DNA of 64,000 bases from Lysinibacillus pinottii (GTDB lineage: Bacteria > Bacillota > Bacilli > Bacillales_A > Planococcaceae), in contig NZ_JANTOO010000018.1 of NCBI RefSeq assembly GCF_024753545.1, positions 191,482 to 255,481 of the forward strand. Reading direction: 5' to 3'. A program made the position numbers and the translations under genes. Below are positions 52,034-60,942 of this stretch, piece after piece (within the stretch, counting starts at the first letter, position 1; the number at the start of each line of letters is the position of its first letter). The notes beneath the pieces are model-generated. The model had not been told where the DNA came from. It searched no databases and saw nothing but the letters and a program-made list of their open reading frames with translations.

Positions 52034-53788
52034 ATGGCGAAAAGCAAAATAATTGTTGTCGGCGGTGGTCTTGCCGGTCTGATGGCAACGATTAAAGCAG
52101 CTGAAGTTGGTACTGAAGTTGATTTATTCTCATTAGTTCCTGTAAAACGCTCACACTCTGTTTGTGCGCAGGGCGGAATTAATGGTGCGGTAAATACTAA
52201 AGGTGAAGGGGATTCTCCATGGATCCACTTTGATGATACAGTATATGGTGGTGACTTCTTAGCGAACCAACCACCAGTTAAGGGTATGTGTGATGCAGCC
52301 CCTGGGATTATCCATTTAATGGACCGTATGGGTGTTATGTTCAACCGTACACCAGAAGGATTATTAGATTTCCGTCGTTTTGGTGGTACTTTAATGCACC
52401 GTACAGCTTTCTCTGGTGCAACAACTGGTCAACAATTACTATATGCGCTTGATGAGCAAGTTCGTTCTCATGAAGTAGCTGGTTTAGTAAATAAATATGA
52501 GCACTGGGAATTCCTTGGTGTTATTATCGATGAAGACGGCGTGTGCCGTGGTATCGTAGCGCAAGATATGCGTACAGAAGAAATTAAATCGTTCCGTGCA
52601 GACGCTGTTATTATGGCGACTGGTGGCCCTGGTATTATTTTCGGTAAAACAACAAACTCTGTTATTAACACAGGTTCTGCTGCTTCTATCGTTTACCAAC
52701 AAGGTGCTTCATATGCGAATGGTGAGTTCATCCAAATTCACCCAACAGCGATTCCTGGAGATGACAAAAACCGTCTAATGTCAGAATCAGCTCGTGGTGA
52801 AGGTGGTCGTATTTGGACTTATAAAGACGGTAAACCTTGGTACTTCTTAGAAGAGAAATACCCAGCTTATGGTAACTTAGTACCACGTGATATTGCAACA
52901 CGTGAAATTTTCGACGTTTGTGTAAACCAAAAACTTGGTATCAATGGCGAAAACATGGTATACCTAGATCTTTCACATAAAGATCCACATGAGTTAGACG
53001 TTAAACTTGGTGGTATCATTGAAATCTACGAAAAATTCGTAGGAGATGACCCACGTAAATTACCTATGAAGATTTTCCCAGCAGTTCACTATTCAATGGG
53101 TGGATTATGGGTTGACTACAACCAAATGACTGAAATTCCTGGTCTATTTGCAGCAGGTGAGTGTGATTACTCTCAACACGGTGCCAACCGTCTTGGTGCT
53201 AACTCATTATTATCTGCTATCTATGGTGGTATGGTTGCAGGACCAAACGCAGTAGATTATGTAAAACATCTTAAAAAGCATGCAGAAGATATTCCACAAG
53301 AGATTTACGATGCTCGCGTAACAGAAGAACAAGCGAAATGGGATGCTATCATGAAAATGGAAGGCACAGAAAACGCTTACTTACTGCATAAAGAGCTTGG
53401 TGAAATGATGACTGCTACAATGACTGTAGTACGTTACAATGATCAGCTTGAAGATACATTGAAAAAACTTGATGACCTTACTGAGCGTTGGAACAACATC
53501 AACATTAACGATACGCAAAAATGGAGTAATCAAGGCGCACACTTTACACGTCAGCTTAAAAATATGTTAGTGCTTGCGAAAGTAATGACAAAAGGCGCAT
53601 TATTACGTAATGAATCTCGTGGTGCGCACTATAAACCTGATTTCCCTAATCGTGATGACGAGCAATTCTTGAAAACAACAATGGCGAAGTTTGACCCAAC
53701 TACTGGTAATCCAATCATCACGTACCAAGAAGTCGACGTTTCTTTAATCCCACCACGTAAACGCGACTACTCTGCGAAAGGAGACTAA
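52034..53788 (+). CDS. sdhA: Succinate dehydrogenase flavoprotein subunit
   Basis: Oxidises succinate to fumarate in the TCA cycle. The 584-residue subunit has a Rossmann FAD motif, IIVVGGGLAGLMATIKAAE, and the covalent-FAD segment SVCAQGGINGAVN (near residue 42). The catalytic region has HPTAIPG near 238 and SESARGEGGRIW, with the catalytic Arg. GECDYSQHGANRLGANSLL near 375 is the C-terminal FAD-binding part. The Shine-Dalgarno sequence is GAGGAG. Confidence 0.98.
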   Translation: MAKSKIIVVGGGLAGLMATIKAAEVGTEVDLFSLVPVKRSHSVCAQGGINGAVNTKGEGDSPWIHFDDTVYGGDFLANQPPVKGMCDAAPGIIHLMDRMGVMFNRTPEGLLDFRRFGGTLMHRTAFSGATTGQQLLYALDEQVRSHEVAGLVNKYEHWEFLGVIIDEDGVCRGIVAQDMRTEEIKSFRADAVIMATGGPGIIFGKTTNSVINTGSAASIVYQQGASYANGEFIQIHPTAIPGDDKNRLMSESARGEGGRIWTYKDGKPWYFLEEKYPAYGNLVPRDIATREIFDVCVNQKLGINGENMVYLDLSHKDPHELDVKLGGIIEIYEKFVGDDPRKLPMKIFPAVHYSMGGLWVDYNQMTEIPGLFAAGECDYSQHGANRLGANSLLSAIYGGMVAGPNAVDYVKHLKKHAEDIPQEIYDARVTEEQAKWDAIMKMEGTENAYLLHKELGEMMTATMTVVRYNDQLEDTLKKLDDLTERWNNININDTQKWSNQGAHFTRQLKNMLVLAKVMTKGALLRNESRGAHYKPDFPNRDDEQFLKTTMAKFDPTTGNPIITYQEVDVSLIPPRKRDYSAKGD

Positions 53789-53793
53789 AAGTT

Positions 53794-54573
53794 ATGCAAA
53801 TCGCAGCTAATACTGGAAGAATGGTTAAAGTAGAAATCTTACGTCAAGATACACAGGGCGGCAATAGCTACTGGCAAAAATTCCAAGTGCCTTACCGTCA
53901 TGGTATGAACGTAATTTCTATTTTAATGGAAATTCAAAAAAATCCTGTTACTGAAAATGGTGAAAATACATCACCAGTTTCATGGGATATGAACTGTTTA
54001 GAAGAAGTATGTGGTGCATGTTCAATGGTTATTAATGGCCGTCCACGTCAATCATGTTCAACACTTGTTGACCAATTGACTGAGCCTATTAAATTGGAGC
54101 CAATGAAAACATTCCCTGTTATTCGTGACTTACAGGTTGACCGTGAACGTATGTTCAACGCGCTTAAAAAAGTGAAAGCATGGGTACCAATCGATGGTAC
54201 GTATGATTTAGGTGAAGGTCCTCGTATGCCAGAAGGTAAACGTCAATGGGCTTATGAATTATCTAAATGTATGACTTGTGGTGTATGTATGGAAGCATGT
54301 CCAAACGTGTCTGAAAAAGCTTCATTCATCGGGCCAGCTCCATTATCACAAGTACGTCTTTTCAACACTCACCCAACTGGTGCAATGATTAAAGACGAAC
54401 GTTTAAATGCTATTATGGGCGATGGTGGTCTAGCGAACTGTGGTAACTCTCAAAACTGTGTTGCTGCATGTCCAAAAGGTATTCCTTTAACAACATCAAT
54501 CGCTTCATTAAACCGTGCTACTACAGTGCAAATGTTCCGTAACTTCTTCGGTTCTGACCACTACGTAGATTAA
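53794..54573 (+). CDS. sdhB: Succinate dehydrogenase iron-sulfur subunit
   Basis: The 259-residue electron-transfer subunit has a [2Fe-2S] domain with CLEEVCGACSM near residue 69 and CST near 88. The [4Fe-4S] and [3Fe-4S] motifs are CMTCGVCMEACP near 164 and CGNSQNCVAACPKGIPL near 212. It starts 5 bp after sdhA. The operon ends at the hairpin at 54588-54622. Confidence 0.98.
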   Translation: MQIAANTGRMVKVEILRQDTQGGNSYWQKFQVPYRHGMNVISILMEIQKNPVTENGENTSPVSWDMNCLEEVCGACSMVINGRPRQSCSTLVDQLTEPIKLEPMKTFPVIRDLQVDRERMFNALKKVKAWVPIDGTYDLGEGPRMPEGKRQWAYELSKCMTCGVCMEACPNVSEKASFIGPAPLSQVRLFNTHPTGAMIKDERLNAIMGDGGLANCGNSQNCVAACPKGIPLTTSIASLNRATTVQMFRNFFGSDHYVD

Positions 54574-54587
54574 TATCGGACAAGCTG

Positions 54588-54622
54588 AACTCCCTTACAC
54601 TTAGTGTGAGGGAGTTTTTTTA
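54588..54622 (+). terminator. Terminator of sdhCAB
   Basis: AACTCCCTTACAC / GTGTGAGGGAGTT stem with a T-run. Confidence 0.92.
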
Positions 54623-54805
54623 TAGTGATATAAACATAGTTAACATGTTTCAAGAAAAAACCATACTATTTAAAGAAAAAGGGATTTTAGTAATAAAATA
54701 AGGGGAATTCGGTTTTTCCTATGATAATATAGTGTTTTCTTATATAATGAATAAGTATTCATTGCTGATTGACAGTCTAAACTGACTGAAAAGGATGGTA
54801 AATAA

Positions 54806-55291
54806 ATGATAGGGGATGGCGTTATTATGAAAGCAAGCTATATTGGAAATTTACAAGAGTGGGAAAAGGGGTTTTCCTTTTATAGTGAGGCACGTGTACG
54901 ATTCTCAGAAACAGATATGTATGGGCATATGAACAATACTGTAAGCTTTACTTATTTTGAACAGGCGAGAATTGATTATTTTCGACATATAGGTATTTTA
55001 ATGCCATCAGTAGCTGATGAGAATGTGAGGAGTATACCGATTGTAGCTGATTTACAATGTGATTATGTAAAGCAGGTTTTCTTTGATGACCTACTAAGAA
55101 TTTATACAAAGGTAGCGAAAGTTGGAAGTTCATCAATGGACCTTCATTATCTAGCAAAAAATCAAAAGGACGAAGTTTGCTTCACAGGTCGTGGGACAAT
55201 TGTGCAAATGGACCCTCGAACAGGCAAGAGTGTACCGATTTCTAAAGAAGAAAGAGCGCACTTGATTGATTTGGGAATTATACCCAATTAG
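54806..55291 (+). CDS. ysmA: Acyl-CoA thioesterase, hotdog fold (YsmA-like)
   Basis: The 161-residue protein of the 4-hydroxybenzoyl-CoA thioesterase/YbgC type has RFSETDMYGHMNNTVSFTYFEQARIDYF near residues 28-55, where the Asp in ETDMYGHMNN is the usual catalytic residue. The position between sdhB and gerE matches ysmA. MKASY at 54827 is an alternative start; both have weak ribosome sites. The acyl-CoA hydrolysed is unknown. The region 55292-55438 after it shows no convincing gene. Confidence 0.85.
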   Translation: MIGDGVIMKASYIGNLQEWEKGFSFYSEARVRFSETDMYGHMNNTVSFTYFEQARIDYFRHIGILMPSVADENVRSIPIVADLQCDYVKQVFFDDLLRIYTKVAKVGSSSMDLHYLAKNQKDEVCFTGRGTIVQMDPRTGKSVPISKEERAHLIDLGIIPN

Positions 55292-55419
55292 TGAGTTGCG
55301 TTACAACATAAAAAATTATGAACATAGTAGGAATATTGTTTTACATAAAATTGTTGAAAATGTCGAAGCAATTTCCGAAATTTTTAAGGAAACATGTAAT
55401 AATCATGCAAATAGCCGTC

Positions 55420-55447
55420 ACCGCTTCAAGCCCCTTAACATAAGTTA
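55420..55447 (+). promoter_or_regulatory. SigK-type promoter of gerE
   Basis: AC at 55420-55421, then a 17 bp spacer to CATAAGTTA (55439-55447), fitting CATANNNTA. gerE is SigK-transcribed in Bacillus. Confidence 0.7.
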
Positions 55448-55478
55448 CAATACGTGCGGGGGAGGAGGGTGTAACTGA

Positions 55479-55700
55479 ATGAATGGCTCTCATCATCGTT
55501 CTCTATTGACAAACCGAGAACGTGAAATATTTGCGCTTTTATTAGCTGAAAAAACAACGAGAGATATTGCAGAGCAGCTTGGTATTAGTGAAAAAACAGT
55601 GCGAAATCACATTTCCAATACAATTCAAAAGCTAGGTGTAACGAATCGATCTCAGGCGTTAATTGAGCTGTTACGCTTAGAAGAATTTAAATTAGACTAA
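55479..55700 (+). CDS. gerE: Spore coat regulator GerE
   Basis: The 73-residue DNA-binding protein consists almost only of a LuxR-type helix-turn-helix: LTNREREIFALLLAEKTTRDIAEQLGISEKTVRNHISN. GerE works in the mother cell late in sporulation, activating or repressing SigK-dependent coat genes. The GGAGGAGGG ribosome site lies nine bases before the ATG. A SigK-type promoter lies just upstream. The CotQ-like gene at 23072 is a possible member of its regulon. Confidence 0.95.
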   Translation: MNGSHHRSLLTNREREIFALLLAEKTTRDIAEQLGISEKTVRNHISNTIQKLGVTNRSQALIELLRLEEFKLD

Positions 55701-55774
55701 TGGACACTTGCTATTTCGTGAAAAAAACGACAAAATAGAACTATTCAACGTATCTTTAGGAGTGAAATAGTTAT

Positions 55775-56227
55775 ATGTCGGATGAAGTAACAAAACACTC
55801 ACCTGAAACCGTTGCAACGGTTGAAAAGGAATTACGCTATATAGCGGCCATCGTGAAGCAAAAGGGAAGAGAAATTGTTTCCGACTATGCGATTACGCCG
55901 CCACAATTTGTTGCGTTACAGTGGTTAGAAGAGCTTGGTGATATTACAATTGGCGAATTATCAAACCGTTTATATTTAGCTTTTAGCACGACAACAGATT
56001 TAGTGGACCGGATGGAGAAAAATGAATTAGTCAAGCGTATGCGTGATGAAAATGACCGCCGTGTCGTTGTTGTTCATCTTCTCGAAAAGGGCGAACGTAT
56101 TATTCAAGAGGTTATAGAAAAAAGACAGCAATATTTGCAAGAGATGCTTGTTGGTTTTAATGAGCAAGAAGTCGCGCAATTATCAAGCTACCTAGAAAAA
56201 CTACATGTACACATGAAACAGGATTGA
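55775..56227 (+). CDS. ysmB: MarR-family transcriptional regulator (YsmB-like)
   Basis: The 150-residue protein has a winged-helix MarR fold: LGDITIGELSNRLYLAFSTTTDLVDRMEKNELVKR is the recognition and dimer region, then the wing DENDRRVVVVHLLEKG. It lies 10 bp before racE, probably co-transcribed, as ysmB-racE in Bacillus. The ligand and target genes are unknown. Confidence 0.9.
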   Translation: MSDEVTKHSPETVATVEKELRYIAAIVKQKGREIVSDYAITPPQFVALQWLEELGDITIGELSNRLYLAFSTTTDLVDRMEKNELVKRMRDENDRRVVVVHLLEKGERIIQEVIEKRQQYLQEMLVGFNEQEVAQLSSYLEKLHVHMKQD

Positions 56228-56237
56228 GGCGGAAAGT

Positions 56238-57035
56238 ATGAATGCCCCGATAGGCGTTATTGATTCAGGAGTAGGCGGGTTAACCGTAGCAAAAGAAATT
56301 ATAAAGCGATTGCCAAACGAAACGATTTATTATATTGGCGATACAGCAAGATGTCCATATGGTCCAAGAAGCCGTCAGGAAGTACGGAACTTCACTTGGC
56401 AAATGGCGAAAGCGCTAGAAAAAATGAATATTAAGATGCTCGTTATTGCTTGTAATACAGCGACTGCAGTAGCACTCGAAAGTTTACAAAGAAATATGCC
56501 TTTTCCGGTACTAGGCGTTATAAATGCTGGCGCACGTGCAGCTGTAAAGAAAACGAAGCGACATGAAGTCGTTGTGCTTGCAACAGAAGGAACAATAAAA
56601 AGTGGTGCATATGAAGAGGCCTTACTGTCACTTAATACGTCAACACATATTATTCCACTAGCCTGTCCAACCTTCGTTCCACTTGTAGAAAGTGGCGAAT
56701 ATAAAGGTGAATTTGCAACGAAGTTAATAGCAGAAGGCTTAAAGCCGTTGAAAAATCAACAATTTGACACGGTTATTTTAGGGTGTACACATTACCCTAT
56801 TTTACAAAAACAAATTGAAGCTGTCGTAGGAGAAGAAGTGAATGTTTTATCTTCTGCGGAGGAAACAGCAAAGGATGCTCAAGAAATGCTAGCTTATAAT
56901 GGCACTTTAGCAAATGCAAATACAGTGCCTGCTCATAAATTTTTTGCAACTGGTTCTGTTCCAATTTTCCGTTCAATCGCTGAAAATTGGTTGGAGCAAG
57001 GTACTCTCGACATAAGACGCATTACATTAAAATAA
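56238..57035 (+). CDS. racE: Glutamate racemase
   Basis: Makes D-glutamate for peptidoglycan. The 265-residue cofactor-independent racemase has IGVIDSGVGGLTVAKEI at its start, then VIACNTATAVAL near residue 72 (catalytic Cys) and LGCTHYPIL near 182 (second catalytic Cys). Both cysteines are intact. The next gene in Bacillus, gerM, is absent here, and a terminator follows. Confidence 0.96.
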   Translation: MNAPIGVIDSGVGGLTVAKEIIKRLPNETIYYIGDTARCPYGPRSRQEVRNFTWQMAKALEKMNIKMLVIACNTATAVALESLQRNMPFPVLGVINAGARAAVKKTKRHEVVVLATEGTIKSGAYEEALLSLNTSTHIIPLACPTFVPLVESGEYKGEFATKLIAEGLKPLKNQQFDTVILGCTHYPILQKQIEAVVGEEVNVLSSAEETAKDAQEMLAYNGTLANANTVPAHKFFATGSVPIFRSIAENWLEQGTLDIRRITLK

Positions 57036-57036
57036 A

Positions 57037-57068
57037 AAATCAGCTTAGCAATGGGCTAGGCTGATTTT
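57037..57068 (+). terminator. Terminator after racE
   Basis: AAAAATCAGC(TTAG) / (CTAG)GCTGATTTTT stem. It occupies the place where gerM would lie in Bacillus. Confidence 0.8.
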
Positions 57069-57166
57069 TGCCGTTTTCAGCATTTTACATAAACGTTGAG
57101 TACTTTTTTGAAGAAATAAATTATGATAAGATGAGGGCGCGAAAGTTTTTAGGAGGAACAATAAAT

Positions 57167-57913
57167 ATGACAAGATTTGATGGAAGAATGGCAGATGAAC
57201 TGCGATCTGTAAAAATGGATAGTGAATACCTAATACACCCAGAAGGCTCGGTTTTAATTCAAGTAGGAAATACAAAAGTAATTTGTACAGCAACAATTGA
57301 AGATAAAGTTCCTGGCTTTTTACGTGGGCAAGGGAAAGGCTGGATCACAGCAGAATATTCGATGCTACCTCGTGCAACCGCTCAACGTACACCACGTGAA
57401 TCATCTCGTGGGAAGGTTAATGGACGGACGATGGAAATTCAACGATTAATTGGGCGTGCATTACGTGCTGTGGTCGATTTAGAGGCACTAGGAGAGCGTA
57501 CAGTATGGATCGATTGTGATGTGATTCAAGCAGATGGTGGCACTCGTACAGCCTCCATTACGGGAGCATTTGTAGCAATGACACAGGCAATTGCTAAATT
57601 TGCAGAGGAAAAGCCGTTCGTTAAGTTCCCTGTAACAGATTTTTTAGCCGCAACTAGTGTAGGGATTGTAGAAGAGCAAGGTGCCGTTTTAGATTTAAAT
57701 TATGTAGAAGATGTGGCTGCTGCTGTTGATATGAATATTGTTATGACAGGTGCAGGTCGCTTTGTAGAATTACAAGGCACTGGCGAGGAAGCAACATTCT
57801 CTCGGGAAGAATTGAATGAATTATTAGCTTTAGGTGAAAAAGGCATCCAGCAATTAGTTGAGCTCCAAAAAACAGCGCTTGCTGAACAAGCAAACATGGT
57901 CGGAGGGAAATAA
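57167..57913 (+). CDS. rph: Ribonuclease PH
   Basis: The phosphate-dependent 3'-5' exoribonuclease trims tRNA 3' ends. The 248-residue protein shows GSVLIQVGNTKVICTATIEDKVP, YSMLPRATAQRT, RALRAVVDLEALGERTVWIDCDVIQADGGTRTASITGA and the C-terminal ELNELLALGEKGI. ATG 57167 is preceded by AGGAGG; 33 earlier codons lack a site and lie across the terminator region. One base separates its stop from rdgB. Confidence 0.96.
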   Translation: MTRFDGRMADELRSVKMDSEYLIHPEGSVLIQVGNTKVICTATIEDKVPGFLRGQGKGWITAEYSMLPRATAQRTPRESSRGKVNGRTMEIQRLIGRALRAVVDLEALGERTVWIDCDVIQADGGTRTASITGAFVAMTQAIAKFAEEKPFVKFPVTDFLAATSVGIVEEQGAVLDLNYVEDVAAAVDMNIVMTGAGRFVELQGTGEEATFSREELNELLALGEKGIQQLVELQKTALAEQANMVGGK

Positions 57914-57914
57914 T

Positions 57915-58508
57915 ATGAAACAGGTAGTCATTGCAACCAAAAATAAAGGGAAAGCAAAAGATTTCGAAGCATTATTTGGCCCACTGGGTTATGAAGTTGT
58001 CACAATGTTTGAAGTAGCACCAGATATGGAAATAGAGGAAACAGGTACAACATTTGAAGAAAATGCAATCTTAAAGGCAGAAGCCTTAGCGAAAAATCTT
58101 GGCACCATTGTTATTGCTGACGATAGTGGTTTAGCAGTGGATGCATTAAATGGTGAGCCAGGGGTCTACTCTGCGCGTTACGCTGGTGATCATGATGATG
58201 AGGCTAATATGGTGAAGCTGTTAGAAAATCTACAAGGTGTTGAAGATGACAAACGTACAGCTCGATTCTGCTGCTGTATTGCCATTGCAGGTCCAGATTT
58301 TAACACGACAACAGTATTTGGCACATGCGAGGGCGTCATTGCACATGAAAAACGTGGCACGAATGGGTTTGGCTATGATCCCATTTTCTTTGTCCCAAGT
58401 CTAAATCGTATGATGGCTGAGCTTACGCCAGAAGAAAAGGGCGCCATTTCTCACCGAGGTAATGCTATTCGTAAGCTGAAGGAGCAATTGCCGAATCTTA
58501 TGAAATAA
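57915..58508 (+). CDS. rdgB: XTP/dITP pyrophosphatase (RdgB/Ham1)
   Basis: The 197-residue enzyme hydrolyses dITP and XTP to keep deaminated purines out of DNA. Motifs are IATKNKGKAKDFEALF at the N terminus, EETGTTFEENAILKAEA near 36-52, DDSGLAVDALNGEPGVYSARYAG near 68-90, and GTNGFGYDPIFFVP near 150. GGAGGG just before the stop of rph is its ribosome site, which implies coupling. The place corresponds to ysnA of Bacillus. Confidence 0.95.
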   Translation: MKQVVIATKNKGKAKDFEALFGPLGYEVVTMFEVAPDMEIEETGTTFEENAILKAEALAKNLGTIVIADDSGLAVDALNGEPGVYSARYAGDHDDEANMVKLLENLQGVEDDKRTARFCCCIAIAGPDFNTTTVFGTCEGVIAHEKRGTNGFGYDPIFFVPSLNRMMAELTPEEKGAISHRGNAIRKLKEQLPNLMK

Positions 58509-58520
58509 GAGGTGGTATAC

Positions 58521-59024
58521 ATGGAAATACTAATCATGAGCGATACACATGGCGACAGTCATGTGATCGACAAGGTCAGAAATTTTTATCCTGAAATAGA
58601 TGTTCGGATACATTGTGGAGATAGTGAGCTTCCTTATGTGCATGATGCATTAAAGGGAATGAAAAAAGTACGAGGGAACTGTGATCGGGAGGAAGCTTTT
58701 CCTGAGGAAGAATTTTTTACGATCGAGGATGTAAAAATTTTGGTGACTCATGGCCATTTATTTAATGTAAAAAGTTCCATGTTGTCATTAGCCTATCGTG
58801 CAAAAGAATTGAATGCCCAAATTGTTTGTTTTGGGCACTCTCATATTCTCGGTGCTGAAATGTTGGATAATATTTTATTTATCAATCCAGGAAGCCTACT
58901 AAAGCCTCGGGGTCGCAAAGAAAAAAGCTTTGCTATGCTAAAAATAGAAGATTCGACTTTTACAGTGGAATTTTGGACGGATGATCAGCAGTGTATGTCA
59001 CGTCATACTTTCCAACGAAATTAA
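58521..59024 (+). CDS. ysnB: YfcE/MJ0936-type metallophosphoesterase (YsnB)
   Basis: The 167-residue calcineurin-like phosphodiesterase starts MEILIMSDTHGD, with metal ligands DTHGD, then HCGDSE near 31-36, VRGNCD near 52, VTHGH near 76 and GHSH near 108. All ligand motifs are present. It lies 12 bp after rdgB, as in Bacillus. It hydrolyses phosphodiesters in vitro in relatives; the natural substrate is unknown. Confidence 0.92.
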   Translation: MEILIMSDTHGDSHVIDKVRNFYPEIDVRIHCGDSELPYVHDALKGMKKVRGNCDREEAFPEEEFFTIEDVKILVTHGHLFNVKSSMLSLAYRAKELNAQIVCFGHSHILGAEMLDNILFINPGSLLKPRGRKEKSFAMLKIEDSTFTVEFWTDDQQCMSRHTFQRN

Positions 59025-59028
59025 TACG

Positions 59029-59073
59029 ACCTAAAAATCCGCCTTACTCTTAAAGTAAGCGGATTTTTAGGTT
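59029..59073. terminator. Bidirectional terminator after ysnB
   Basis: CCTAAAAATCCGC-TTACT / AGTAA-GCGGATTTTTAGG is a very long, nearly perfect inverted repeat. It closes the conserved backbone block. Confidence 0.88.
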
Positions 59074-59148
59074 GGATGGTAAAATTGACTAGGAATGAAT
59101 GATGTTGAAATAGAAAAAATAAAAGGAAAAGGTAACAAAGGAGAAAAT

Positions 59149-60609
59149 ATGGAAAAGACAATTGGCTGGAATTTAGACAATAGTTATGTACAATTACCAA
59201 GTATTTTTTATTCCGAAATGACATTAAACCCCGTTCCTTCACCTAAATTAGTCCTGTTAAATGAAACGGTTGTTGCGTCATTGGGATTAAATAGTCAAGC
59301 TTTAAAAAACGAAGAGGGCATAGCTGTATTAGCGGGTAATAAAGCACCTAGTGGTAGTAATCCTATTGCGCAAGCGTATGCAGGTCACCAGTTTGGGCAT
59401 TTTAATATGTTAGGCGATGGAAGGGCCCTTTTATATGGTGAACAAATAACACCCTCAAACGAACGCATGGATATCGCGTTAAAAGGATCTGGAAGAACAC
59501 CTTATTCCCGTGGTGGGGATGGAAGAGCCGCATTAGGACCTATGCTTAGGGAGTACATTATTAGTGAAGCGATGTTTGGGTTGGGGATTCCTACTTCTCG
59601 AAGTTTAGCGGTAGTGAGCACAGGTGATACGATTATCCGTGAAACTGACCTACCTGGTGCTATCCTTACGAGAATTGCCAGCAGTCATTTACGAGTAGGG
59701 ACCTTTCAATATGCTGCACAATGGGGAACAGACGAGGAGCTCCAGACCTTAGCAGATTATACATTAGAACGACATTTCCCCAATTATCTTGGGGACACAA
59801 ATCCCTATCTTTATTTACTACAGGAAGTCATAAAAAAACAAGCATCCCTTATAGCAAAGTGGCAGTTAGTGGGCTTTATTCATGGGGTCATGAACACAGA
59901 TAACATGACCATTAGTGGGGAAACCATTGATTATGGACCATGTGCGTTTATGGATGCCTACGACCCAGCAACCGTGTTCAGTTCCATTGACCGACAAGGA
60001 CGTTATGCATATGGTAACCAGCCAAGCATGGGGGGCTGGAACTTAACACGGTTGGCAGAGGCGTTACTTCCTTTAATTCATGAAAATCAAGAGCAGGCCA
60101 TTGAACTTGCTCAAGCTGCCCTAGAACAATACCCTCAGTTGTACGTTCAAAACTGGCTAAAAGGAATGCGAGCAAAATTAGGATTATTTGATGAAGAGCA
60201 AGACGATATGAAGCTTATAGAAGAACTTCTGCAGCTTATGCAACAAGACAAAGCAGACTATACAAATACGTTTATCGCCCTAAGTTTTGACCATATCGAC
60301 AAAACCTCATTATGGCGGACTTCAGCATTTAAAGAGTGGCATCAAAAATGGCTCGCACGATTAGCGAGACAGCCACAAACAAAAGACATGTCCCAACAAT
60401 TGATGCGCCAGCATAATCCTGCTGTTATTGCACGTAATCATAGGGTAGAGGAGGCATTGGAAGCGGCTGTAGAGAGGGAAGACTTTAGTGTGATGAATAA
60501 ATTAGTAACAGCCCTGTCCCAGCCCTTTGCCCACACAAATGAACAACAGGAATATGCTTCATTACCAGAGACGTCTAGTCAACCATACCGTACTTTTTGC
60601 GGCACATAA
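59149..60609 (+). CDS. selO: SelO/YdiU family protein adenylyltransferase
   Basis: The 486-residue pseudokinase transfers AMP from ATP to Ser, Thr or Tyr of proteins in the redox stress response of other organisms. Landmarks are AYAGHQFGHFNMLGDGRA near residue 80, ALKGSGRTPYSRGGDGRAALGPMLREY near 112-138, and GVMNTDNMTISGETIDYGPCAFMD near 245-268 (DYG in place of DFG). The C terminus PYRTFCGT keeps a Cys at the third-last position, the place of selenocysteine in animal SelO. ATG 59149 follows AAAGGAG; 18 earlier codons are rejected. Confidence 0.94.
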   Translation: MEKTIGWNLDNSYVQLPSIFYSEMTLNPVPSPKLVLLNETVVASLGLNSQALKNEEGIAVLAGNKAPSGSNPIAQAYAGHQFGHFNMLGDGRALLYGEQITPSNERMDIALKGSGRTPYSRGGDGRAALGPMLREYIISEAMFGLGIPTSRSLAVVSTGDTIIRETDLPGAILTRIASSHLRVGTFQYAAQWGTDEELQTLADYTLERHFPNYLGDTNPYLYLLQEVIKKQASLIAKWQLVGFIHGVMNTDNMTISGETIDYGPCAFMDAYDPATVFSSIDRQGRYAYGNQPSMGGWNLTRLAEALLPLIHENQEQAIELAQAALEQYPQLYVQNWLKGMRAKLGLFDEEQDDMKLIEELLQLMQQDKADYTNTFIALSFDHIDKTSLWRTSAFKEWHQKWLARLARQPQTKDMSQQLMRQHNPAVIARNHRVEEALEAAVEREDFSVMNKLVTALSQPFAHTNEQQEYASLPETSSQPYRTFCGT

Positions 60610-60616
60610 GAAGACA

Positions 60617-60648
60617 ACGAGAGGGAATGCTCCTCTCGTTTTTTTATT
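60617..60648 (+). terminator. Terminator after selO
   Basis: ACGAGAGG / CCTCTCGT stem followed by seven T. Confidence 0.88.
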
Positions 60649-60718
60649 ATGCCATGACACCATACCCAAACCAGGCGCATACCCTATGTATGAATAAAGG
60701 TAAAGGGGAATGGATTCG

Positions 60719-60883
60719 ATGCACAAATATTCAAAAGGTTGGTTTGTAAAAGAGTTACGAGCATATGGCATTCTAGTACATCCACAACTTAAAAGTCATT
60801 TAGGTTTATTTAAAGAATCTGAATTACGAAATCTATATTATCGCTATGTAGAAATAGAAACGACAGAGCAGGAACAAAAATAG
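60719..60883 (+). CDS. Small DUF2639-like protein (YflJ-like)
   Basis: The 54-residue protein starts MHKYSKGWFVKELRAYGI, resembling the small DUF2639 family (YflJ) of bacilli, whose pattern is SKGW-V-EL---GI. AAAGGGG lies ten bases before ATG 60719; an in-frame ATG at 60710 abuts it and is less likely. It has a charged tail rich in Glu. The function is unknown. It stands alone between selO and the YqjF-like gene. Confidence 0.65.
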   Translation: MHKYSKGWFVKELRAYGILVHPQLKSHLGLFKESELRNLYYRYVEIETTEQEQK

Positions 60884-60942
60884 CCTTTATGGTTTGAATA
60901 ACTCCTTTCTAGGAAAAAATGAGGGTAGAAAGGAGTTTTACT

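Noticed and set aside
55266..55478. A 70-codon open frame between ysmA and gerE
   Set aside because: It overlaps the end of ysmA, has no ribosome site, ends in a Gly-rich read-through of the gerE ribosome site, and covers the SigK-type promoter.
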